Source of the DNA: Cheilinus undulatus | Taxonomy: Eukaryota; Chordata; Actinopteri; Labriformes; Labridae | Direction of reading: 5' to 3' | NCBI RefSeq assembly: GCF_018320785.1 | Contig: NC_054873.1 | Coordinates: 20,612,196-20,676,195 of the forward strand | DNA length: 64,000 bases | Shown here: one piece after another, positions 38,161 to 48,900 of the stretch | Position numbering within the stretch: position 1 is the stretch's first letter | Layout: the number at the start of each line of letters is the position of its first letter | The notes under the pieces: generated by a model | Database searches by the model: none | What the model saw: the letters and a program-made list of their open reading frames with translations, nothing else | What the model was told of the DNA's origin: nothing | Translations under genes and position numbers: made by a program

Positions 38161-39173
38161 ATGTTTTTCCCCCATTGACACAATATATTAACACAAAGTT
38201 TGCCGGATAAAGAACTGTAACGAAAGGCTTCGATGGAATAGGAGGAAGAGCACACTGCCTCTGGTACAAGAAAAAAAATACTTACAATGTTTGTTACAAT
38301 GTCTGTTCTATGTACCCGAATCTATACGAGTTTTGAAATAACGAGGGAACACGAAAGCAGCATTCAGTAGTTATTTGAATGTCCAGTGAGCCACAGCCGA
38401 AACAAACGCTTTCACCATTTTGGGAGTGCTGGAGCAACCATAAATTCAACCCCAGCCCTCTAAAGCAATTATAACCAGAGAAAATTCCCCATCAGATTTT
38501 TTTTTTTAAATATTTACCCAAAATTTTGCAAATATATTAAATGTATATTGTAAAAAGCAAAATACAAAACATTTAAATGATTATTTCATGTCAGTGTAGG
38601 GAGATTTCATTTCTTCCTTAAAGAAAAGCCTTTAAGGTAATAATGCAAAAGTTGAAGATAATTGAAGAAGAATTGCAGCATGGTTGATTGTAGGTCATGA
38701 GTTGTTTTCAGGTGTCAAATCATGAATAAATTAAATAAAAAATTGGGAGCAGCCTGTTAGAATCTGTTTCATAATGTTTACTTTTTCTAACCCTTTGGGT
38801 CTCAACCCTAACAAGTATCCCATGTTGCTGAAAAACTAAAACTAACACTGAAACTAATAAAAACCAGACAAAAGTGAAGCAAATGACAAACTTACCTAAA
38901 CTAACAAACTGGCAGTTAAAAATAATTCAATCTAAACTAAATTTAAATCAAAAAGTCCAAACTATTCTTATCAAAAACTAGCCTTTTAACTTAATGGATA
39001 TGTTAATTGTTGGGGAAATGACTCATATTTCTAAATAACAAATGTATGCCATTTTTAGCCTCCAAAAGTGAGATCAGTTCCTACACCACAGGCAGCCACG
39101 GGGGTGAGTGAGAAATTTTAGCAGACTATTTCTGGGGCTATTATGTTCATCATCACTGAGTTTGATGCTGACA
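38161..39173. other. Intergenic spacer
   Basis: AT-rich with no exon recognised. Words such as AAACTAAAACTAACACTGAAAC near 38830 suggest a decayed simple or interspersed repeat. Confidence 0.4.
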
Positions 39174-40728
39174 TACACTGCTTTCCACATTTTTAAGCAA
39201 ATGACATTTTTCTATTGTTTTCCTAAATGTTAATGCAAATGACAGAATATTTTTCAAGTCACCAGCCATTAGAGCATAATTCAAATGTTTTTGAACAAAC
39301 TTCATAATGATAACTTCTTTTTTTTTTTAAATAAAAACCTCAAAATGCACTGTTCCACATTATTAAGCAGGCCACAGGTTCAAGCAATATGGGAAAGAAA
39401 AAGGATCTCTGCTGCCGAAAAACCTCAAATAGTGCAATGCCTTGGAGAAGGAATGTAAACATTAGATATTTCATGAAAAATTAATCGTGATTATCGTACT
39501 GTGAAGAAATTTGCGGCTGATTCAGAGTACAGACAGTTTCCTGCAGATAAAGGCATAATGAGGAAAGTTTCTGATGGACAAATTCATCAGCTTAAGAGAG
39601 GAGTTGCTAAAATGCCATTACAAAGCAGCAAACAGGTATCTGAAGCTGCTGGTGCCTCTGGAGTCCCACCAACCTCAAGGTGTAGGATCCTCCAGAGGCT
39701 TGCAGTCGTGTATAAACCTACTATTCGGCCGCCCGATCCAATGCTCACAAGCAGAAATGGTTGCAGTGGGCCCAGAAATACATGAAGACTCATTTTCAAA
39801 CAGTCTTATTTACTGATGAGTGCCATGCCACCCTGGATAGTCCAGATGGAGGAGTAGTGGATGGTTGGTGGATGGCCACCATGTCCCAACAAGGCTGTGA
39901 CATCAGCAAGGAGGTGGCGGAGTCATGTTCTGGGCCAGAATCATAAGGAGAGAGCTGGTAGGCCATTTTAGGGTCCCTGAAGGTGTGAAAATGACCTTGG
40001 CAAAGTATATAGAGTTTCTGACTGACCACTTTCTTCCATGGTACAAAAAGAAGAGCAGCGCCTTCTGTAGAAAAATTTTCTTTATGCATGACAATGCACC
40101 ATCTCATGCTGCAAAGAATCCCTCTGTGTCACTGGCTGCTATGGGCATTAAAGAAGAGAAACTCATGGTGTGGCCCCCATCCTCCCCTGACCTCAACCCT
40201 ACTGAGAACCTTTGGAGCATCCTCAAGCTAAAGATCTATGAGGGTGGGAGGCATTTCACATCAAAACAGCAGCTCTGGGAGGATATTCTGACATCCTGCA
40301 AAGAAATTCAAGGAGAAACTCTCGAAAAACTCACAAGTTCAATGGATGCAAGAATAGTGAAGGTGATATCAAAGAAGGGCTCCTATGTTAACATTTAAGT
40401 TTGCCTGTTAAAATGTTTTTGATTGAAATAGCTTTTGATTTCAGTAAATATGACCTCCGAATGCTGCAAATTCTACAAATGACCATTTTCAGTTCTTTAC
40501 AACCTATACAATTTTTAAAACTTTGTTTTGCATAATAATGTGGAACAGTGTATTTTGAGGTTTTTATTGTTAAAAAAATTATGGTTATCATTATGAAGTT
40601 TGTTCAAAAACATTTGAATTATGCTCTAACGATTGATGACTTGAAAAATATTCTGACTGTCATTTGCATTAATATTTAGGAAAATAAGAGAAAAATTTCA
40701 TTTGCTTAATAATGTGGAAAGCGGTGTA
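39174..40728 (+). mobile_element. Tc1-like transposon with IR/DR ends
   Basis: TA at 39174-39175 and 40727-40728 bracket inverted repeats of about 200 bp (39176-39375 and 40525-40726). Each arm holds two direct repeats: outer CACTGCTTTCCACATTTTTA and inner CACTGTTCCACATTATTAAG, the IR/DR layout known from Sleeping Beauty-type elements. The plus-strand transposase is visible as an N-terminal part (39501-39785), then FQTVLFTDECHATLD (first D region), then HFLPWYKKKSSAF, FMHDNAPSHAAKN (second D) and [15 protein letters not shown] (third acid as E) up to VISKKGSYVNI. The C-terminal 157 codons are open (39925-40398), but earlier parts change frame more than once, so the enzyme is not functional. 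It is one of the best-preserved elements here. Confidence 0.9.
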
Positions 40729-41860
40729 CTGTGGCATGATTGGTGAAAAACCTGTGTAAGAAACAGGTCTAGTTTTGGCAGGAAAACACCTTGATTCAAA
40801 AGAATTTTATATTTTCAACAATTTAATTCAGATTTAATCAAGCACAATTGATTCATCTTTTGGGCAAAAATGTTGAAGTTCCCTCTTTTTTAAAAAAAAA
40901 AAAAAACATCCTTTACAGATGGTTCTCAAAGTGTGCCCATCATTCTAAAACCATATTACACTGTATAGAAGGTCTATAATTTTATTTTTTTCTGCCTACA
41001 AATGTACAGAAACTGTTTAATTTGTCTTTTTTGTTATTTACAAAACATAGATAGGGTATGAATAAAGTGTAAACGTCTACATTTGGCACTATTCATTAAA
41101 ACCAGAGCATGATATATCTAAATATGGGGTTATAGATTTAGATATACTTTCAAAAATACAAAAAAGTTCATATCTAATTCAATGTTAAAAGCATTTTTAT
41201 TACTGTAGTATGCTCTCTTATGAGTAGAATTATTTATATAAAAAAGATGGTTTTATTCATTTATCTACAAAAATTGAATTTCAGTATCTTTCTGGATGCT
41301 ATTAATGATTTCTTTTTGCATTTATTGATCATAACACTTTGCTTGGTTATTTTCTTTTTACAACCCATTAGTTGTTTTGTGTTTCTTAAGGAGTTTTTAT
41401 AGCATTTTATGTTACAGTGAAACTTTGGCTTTTATTTGATAATTTGCTCATTTAAAATAAAAGTACAACACCATTCAATTTATCTTGTCCTACATTTATT
41501 TTCATTTTGCCTAAAAGAAATCATCCGAGTTCTAAGAATTCAATTCCCTCCCAGCTGTGATATCCTTTTCGTTTAGAACATAAACCTTTACCCATGTGTT
41601 TATTTTTTGCAGGGATATTTGTCATAAAATTGATCTATGCAGAATCCAATCAGATTAGATTGTGTAATGCCTCCTCTGGTTTTCAGCACTGTGGACAGCA
41701 TCACGAAGAGGCGGGGCTAAATGGAAGATTCCTTCTCTCTGGTTGGTTAATTCGGGTCAGCAACAAATCCAGTTTTTCTATGCTGATCCCGGGTCCTGCT
41801 GCCCGGGCGGGTAAAAGCAACAGAGGGAGGAGGGGGTATATGTGCGTAAAGAAAAGACCT
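40729..41860. other. Intergenic spacer upstream of scamp5
   Basis: AT-rich to about 41670, then rising GC content toward the scamp5 promoter. No gene was recognised. Confidence 0.5.
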
Positions 41861-42039
41861 TACGTTACGTGACCGCCTCTTACTCTCTAACCCATCATTT
41901 GAAGAATAACGTAACATATTAGTGTGAAATCAACGCTTGGTCCAGCTGTTTCCTCCTATGTGTTTAACATCGATGAATCTGGAGGATGCTATTTAAACGA
42001 ACGGAGGGATTCTAGCGACATTCTCGGACTAAACAAGAG
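41670..42039 (+). promoter_or_regulatory. scamp5: scamp5 promoter and noncoding first exon
   Basis: GC-rich sequence (GGGTCCTGCTGCCCGGGCGGG near 41790) precedes a probable first exon ending CTAAACAAGAG at 42039, followed by the donor GTAAGG. The transcription start is not fixed; a TATAT at 41838 is only a weak TATA candidate. Confidence 0.5.
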
Positions 42040-42116
42040 GTAAGGCGTTTCAATCGTTGTACTTTCATTCATTACACCATCCAAAGGGAGGCGGGAGATA
42101 AATGCACTGAAATAAA

Positions 42117-42290
42117 TCGGATTCTGTAAACCTCGAAATCTTTATCGCTGTCGGGTTTACCGTTGTGAGGAGTTTTGGGCTTGACCTGCTCGCCGTCTGT
42201 CCGGATGATGTTGAAGAAGCAGCAGCGATGCACCGTGTCGCACAGGCTGAAGGACGCTTCTCCATCGGCTGAGATCACGATGCACAGTGT
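42117..42290 (-). other. Coding-like antisense block in scamp5 intron 1
   Basis: On the minus strand a frame after a CTGCAG acceptor (42288) reads RTLCIVISADGEASFS, then LCDTVHRCCFFNIIRTDGEQ, then VKPKTPHN, where AACG is followed by GTAAAC as a possible donor (about 42164). Most third codon positions are G or C, in a region that is otherwise AT-rich. I do not recognise the peptide and see no flanking exons. It may be a lone exon, an old gene fragment or a CpG-island coincidence. Confidence 0.3.
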
Positions 42291-42986
42291 CCTACTGCAG
42301 CATCACTGCCTTCATTCAAGAGATATACACATTTAAGACATCTACAGAATTATAATGTATGAAATCAAACAGGATTCATGGTTTTGTCTCTGCAGTGTTT
42401 GCCTAATTTTGAGAGAGAATGATGCCCTTCAGAGCCATACCCTGTATCTACTATGATATGCGTTGAAATTTGGCCCCTAAACAGTCAAATAAACATGGAA
42501 GCTGGTGGATTATAATCTTTGGAGATGAACAGATTGCTGTGAAAGCTGTGAATATTCAAATATGTGCAGTATGTAGGCCTGTAGCACGCCTATTCAGCGA
42601 TCATAGGTTATGGGTATATGTAGGAATGGCGACAAGGCCACACAGTCCACCCACAGCTTGTATTTTGGCTCTATTAAGTGCTTAAAAAGCCCTATGGCGT
42701 GTAAGTACGATGCACTGATAAGGGTGTGCACACTGAAAGGCCAGGCCTCTACCTTTAGGCAAACTATACAAATATTTCAAGTTTTTATCACAGTCCACTG
42801 TGTGCATGCTTCCACAGGGAGGCCTATGAAGGATGGTGGCCTGTAGCTTCAAGGAGAGCAGTGTGAGAGTGATGTTGCACTTCATTTAAACAGCTCATTT
42901 CTTTCCCTGCAGTTTGGTGTAAAAGGCAGCTGAGATTGAAGTCTGTGTGCCCCTTTGCAAGTGGAAGAAAATACTGAGCACTCATC

Positions 42987-45900
42987 ATGGCTGGTAAGAT
43001 TTCCTATCTTAAAGTCCATGCACAAAGATGGCTGTTAATGCAACGTTTACAAAAACTACATTATAACCCTGCATGCAGCTGTCTTGACTTGATTTTTGTA
43101 TGAATTTGGGGTGTGGGCAGCTGGGTTGAAATGTGTCTTTGTGTCCTAGAAAACAACTTCCCTCCCCTGCCTCGATTCATCCCCCTCAAGCCATGTTTTT
43201 ACCAAGACTTCAATGAGATCCCCGACCAGCGCCGCACCATGTGCAAGAGGCTCTACTACTTATGGATCTGTGAGTGCATCAGCGAGAAACTTTGTCTCAT
43301 TTCTTTACATTGTGACAGTGTGATTTCCAGAATGAATATAACCTGTGCATCACCTCTCTTTTTTCCAGCCAAGTCGTTTTGTTTTACCCAAAACATTATG
43401 GAAGCCAAGCATCATAAACACTGTGGTGTAGCTGTGAGACCAGACCAACTGGTCTGCACAAGAGCATGTGTTTTGAGTTTTCTTCTCTATATTTATGCAT
43501 AGTCAGCAAAACAGCTGAAAAGTCTCAGTGATAAGATCTCCATACATTAAACATTTTAGTGATTTTGAATTGGCACACATGGAAGAGGATTTTAAAGCAT
43601 TAAAAGATAATTATCAGGCAGCATTCTGTTTTTTTTTTAATATATATGAGATTTTTATCTGTTGCACATCGTATTTGAAGTTGTCTTTGAGTATAGATTT
43701 GTTAAATAAAATTTAGAATTCGTAATATTTGCCAAGTATGTGGGCACACACAATTACATTCTAAACATCTAAAGACATACAAACAGACATACAGCACTTA
43801 AAACAGGACAAATGAGAAAGAAGTAGCACAAACACTTAAGCCATTAAGCTATAAGAAAAACAAAAATGTGTGTAAGCCTGTGGGTACGAAAATATATTGC
43901 AGGAGAACGAAAATGAATGTTAAGGAGACAGTTGTGCAACGGTACAAAAGTGGGTGCCAAAATGTCAAATTTGGCTGTAGTAGTAAACAGCAATGATAAT
44001 AATACCTAGATTTTTTTCACTATTTTTGTTAATAAATTAACCAAACAACCTTGATTTTGAAGGAATAAAATATTTGCCATACCAGTATATTAAAGCTTCA
44101 GTGAGAAATAGAGGGCTAGATTGTTTATTTTCATTTGTTTTTTGATCATGCTATTTTCTTTTGCCACATTCAGCACATTTTGTACATCATAATAGAAAAG
44201 ATAGAAATAATCTGCCATAAAATCTGGATTATAAATCACCCCCATATATAAACCATGGTCTGTTTTTAAAATCTCTAAAAGGGACAAAGGTTTAAACCAC
44301 CCTTTTGTGGGATGATTTTAATTTTTTCCACAAATTTTAATTTCTCTGCTGCTGTGTCCCTCTTTTAGTACCATCTGCTTTTGCCACATTGAGTTTGCAC
44401 ATCTACTAGCTATAATACAGCGGTTGAGTTAAGCTGCCAGTTCTGAGTCTGTCCAGGATATATGCAGGGTATTTAAAGTATCAAAAGTTTATAAATCATA
44501 TTTAGCCGAAATGAAGGTTTTTAAAAATAATGAAAAAGTCTTGAATCCAAGACAATCAGGTCTTAGATTTTGTAGCTGTTTTCAGTTATGTTATATTTGT
44601 CAAAAAAGCTTGTGGGCTGGTTTTTCAGCTTTTTTTTCCACAATTAGTTTCAATCATACCCAAGGTGCTGATGGAACTCAACCAGATCCAATGTCAGTCT
44701 GCAAGCTTTTTTGTGTTCTGGCCTGTTGAGCTATCGGTGCGTACCTAAAGCTCTGCTTTGTCCCTAACCAGCAAATTAACTCTGTGATGGAATGATGTGG
44801 ATTTCAGTGATAGGTAAATGCATGTTTTCTGAGGAGTGGATGAAGGGGAAGGTGTAGGAGCTGAGGCTTTTCACATTTTGGCAATAAAAAGCAGCTTTGC
44901 AATGGAGCTTTGGCCTAGTGTAAAGCTAGCACAGAGTCTGCTAAAGTTAGCACTGCTAGCTAATAAAAAAATAATTGAGTTGCATACTACAATAAGAAAC
45001 CATATCTGTATTTTCTTGACTATGTTGTCATGTTTTTATCTTACAATCTGCACAAAACATGCACAAAACTGTGTCACCAGTGTAACTGGGCCCTCAAATA
45101 TATGGAGAGGGTCTTGAAAGAGTTCTTAAAAAGTCTAAAATTTGATGTCAGATTTTCTGTATATACCCTGCTATCACCTGTCCTTACTGAGGAGTGTTCT
45201 CAGTCAAACATGTGCTCCACAAGGTGTATTTAATTTTGTACCTGATTTCTTCAAATGCATGTTTATGACCTAAGAGGAGGAAAAGCAGTTAAAAAGCGGT
45301 GTTGACCCCTGCCTGTGTGGTTCATTTTGTTATGTATTCCAGTGAAACCAAAGCCTCTGCTTGCAATACACCTTGAAAAAGGATGATATTTCAATCATAT
45401 TTGATTCCCTGCAGTGTGATGATGGTAGCTGCACGCACTTGCGTATTTTAGCACTTTGTACTGGTATTCAAGTAACCCCAATATACTTTTAGGAAGAAAA
45501 ATTGCCAACAGAAGTGCACCATGTTTTGTGGTACATTAGTACGCCCAATTATGAGTGAAGGAAGATGAATAACTTGACAATTAATGGGAGAGAGCAGGAG
45601 AAGGAGAGGTAAAGAAATAGTCCATAGTGAGATGCTAACCGCAAAGCCAAGCTAAGTGTACATAGTTAAAAAAGAAAGAAAGCTATTGAAGAGAGAGTGT
45701 TATATTATCAATATCAATAGTTATCAGTATTTTAGCTCTAGCTCTATCATGCCAAGAAACAACACATTAGCAGCAGGTAAGCAGGGACTGATGCAATACA
45801 TTTACCTTAGTATGTAGGAGACAGTGAGAGTAAGACTACCAATCAGAAACACTCAGCACTGTAGACCCCACCACCACAGTTTCAGTGACTTTGGGGAGAA

Positions 45901-48900
45901 CCACCCAGCTAGCTGGGCCTTTTAAGGGGTAGATTCATTACTACTCCTTAACTAAACTAAATGTAGACCCTGGTTCCTGCTGTTGAAACACACAGAGTTC
46001 CGGAAAAGGTTCCTTGGCTCAGTTCCTGCTGTTAAAAAGCACCTAAAGGCTGTGTGGGAGTCTGATAAATCCCTTGCCTACCCTGCAGCAGGGCTGACAG
46101 ACTTATAACTCTGAAGACAGAATCAATTTTTCATTGCTGGTGGTCTTATTTGCTTTTGATGGTCGTATCGAGGCACCAGTTTTAATTTTTGTTCATTTCA
46201 TGACATCTAGTTGCTGTGTTTAGTAATAACAGTACATGATAGTGTAGTGTCATATTGTAAATGATCATTGTGCTATGTTTGTCATCATCATCATGTAGGT
46301 TCTGCTGTTTGAAACATGAATGTAAGTCTGCAGAAAAGAATTTAAGTCGTTTTAGAGTAGAAAGTGTGCCTGGTAGTTTCAGTCTACGGTAGCTGTAATA
46401 TAGAACTGAAATGTAGTGCTGTGTAGATGCAGAGATCCCTGGTGATTCAGTCCTGCTGAGTTATGAGTAATGCAGCCTGTGGGACATTTGCCAAACAGTT
46501 TTTTTGTCTTCAGCTTCTCATGTCGTGGTTGTCCTCTTTCCTCTCCCTGGTGCTGACAGTGAACAGTGCAACGCTGGCTGTCAATCTGATTGGCTGTCTG
46601 GCGTGGATGTGTGGAGGTGGTGGAGCGACCAACTTTGGCATGGCCTTCATCTGGCTCATCCTCTTCACCCCCTGCTCCTACGTGTGCTGGTTCAGGCCGA
46701 TCTACAAAGCGTTCAAGTGAGCTGCTTCCACTCCGACTATTACTCAACACTCGTACCTGCTGTTCTGCTGGATGACATCATTTCTGATGGGGTTTGTTTC
46801 TCTGTGTGCAGGACTGACAGCTCCTTCAACTTCATGGCTTTCTTCTTCGTCTTCATGGCTCAGGTGGTGATCAGTATTATCCAGACGATTGGCATTCCAG
46901 GCTGGGGAGTGTGGTAAGAAAGACAAACACATCCCATAAAGGCAGTGGACTACAACCCTAATTCCAAAAAAGCTGGCATGCTGGGTAAAATGTAAATATC
47001 AGAATAAAATGATTTACAAATCTCATAAACCCATATTTTATTCACAATGGAACAAAAAAAATATATCAGATGTTGAAACTGAGATATTCTACCATTTTAT
47101 GAAAAAATAGCACATTTTGAATACATCTGAAAAAGTAGGAATGGGGCAACAGAAGACTGGAAAATTTAGTGGTACCAAAGAAAAGCAGCTGGAGAAGCAT
47201 TTTGCAACTAATTAGGTTAATTGGCAACAGGTCAGTAACATGAGTGAGTATAAAGGAAGCATTTTAGAGAAGCAGAGTCTCTCAGAAGTAAAGATGGGCA
47301 CAAGTTTACCAATCTGCAAAAAATTTCAAAAATCCTCAATGTAAATTTGCAAAGGTTTTGAATATCCCACTATCTACAGTGCATAATATCATCAAGAAAT
47401 TCACATTGTCTGGAGAAATCTCTGTGCACAAGGGACAAGGCCAGTGGTAAATACAGGATGCCCATAGTCTTTGGGCCCTCAGGTGGCATTGCATTAAAAC
47501 AGGAATGATTCTGTACTGGAAATCAATGCATGGGCTCAGGAACACTTCCAGATATTACTGTTAGTCACTGCAGTGTGCTGTGCCATCCACATGTGGGAGT
47601 TAAAGCCATATCATGTTATGAAGGAGCAATATGTGACCATGATCCAGGAAAAAGGACTGATGCAAAATGGAAAACTGTTCTGTAGCCAGATGAATCAAAA
47701 GTTGAAATCCTTTTTGGAAACCATGGACGCCATGTCCTGCGGACTAAAGATGAAAGGGACCATCCAGCTTGTTATCAGGGCACAGTTCAAAAGCCTGCAT
47801 CTCTGATGGTACGGGGTTGCATTAGTGTCTATGGCGTGATCGGCTTACACTTCTTAATATGCACTATCAATGCTGAAAGAGTATAGAGGTTTTAGAGCAA
47901 CATTTGCTCCCATACAGACAATGTCCCTTACAGGGAAGGCCTTGCATATTTCAGCAAGACAATGCTAAACCTCATACTACATAAATAAAGTTAAAGATTG
48001 ATACTGCATCCATCTAACAGCATGGCTTTGCAGAGTCCAGGTGCTGAACTGGCCTGCCTGCAGTCCACATCTTTCACAAATAGAAAACATTTGGCGCATC
48101 ATAAAATGAAAAATCTAGCAAAGAAGACAAAGGGCTGACGAGCAGCTAGAATTCTACATCAGACAAAAATGGGACAACATTCCTCTCCCAAAACTTCAGC
48201 AGTTGGTCCCCTCACTTCCTGGATGTTTAGAGATGGTCGTTAAAAAAGAGGGGATGCTACACAATGGTAAACATGGCCCTGTCCCAAGTTTGTAAGATAT
48301 GTTGCTGCCTTCAAATCAAGAATGAGCCATTATTTTCATGAAATATCTATGAGATCTGCAAATCATTGCATTCTGTTTTGATTTACATTTTACACAGTGT
48401 CCAAACTTTTTTGGAATTGGGGTTGTGGTTTTGCCTTTTTAGTGCCTCTGAAGCAGAGACTAAAAGGATTTATTGTTTAATTAATTGTACGGCTTAGAAT
48501 GGTTTAAGGCACTGGTTTTCAACCTTTTTGTCCGAGGCACACTGAAGCTCAAGCCAAAATCTCAAGGAACACCACATCGATATCTATACAAAATAGCCAC
48601 AGACATGTAACAGTAACTTAAGTTGTGCAATAATTATACAAATTCCCATGGCACACCTAGACTTGCATCAAGGCACCCCAGTGTGTCTTGCCATATCATT
48701 TGAGAAGCTCATTTCATGTGGATTAATTTGGGTCAGTTTGTGGACCCACTGGGCTGGTGAAGTCCAGTTGATATTTAGTGAATACAAATGTGCTATCACA
48801 TCATTTCCATACATTTTAAATTATTTTCCAAACTCCCAGGTACAATTTGTGTCTTGTTTGCACAAATCTGAATTTTTCATGAATCTTCACATATTTACTC

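Noticed and set aside
46501-46559. Longer scamp5 exon beginning at the CAG near 46513
   Set aside because: The upstream part would insert a Leu/Ser-rich peptide absent from SCAMP proteins; the acceptor ending at 46559 gives the exact LNSATLAVN junction.
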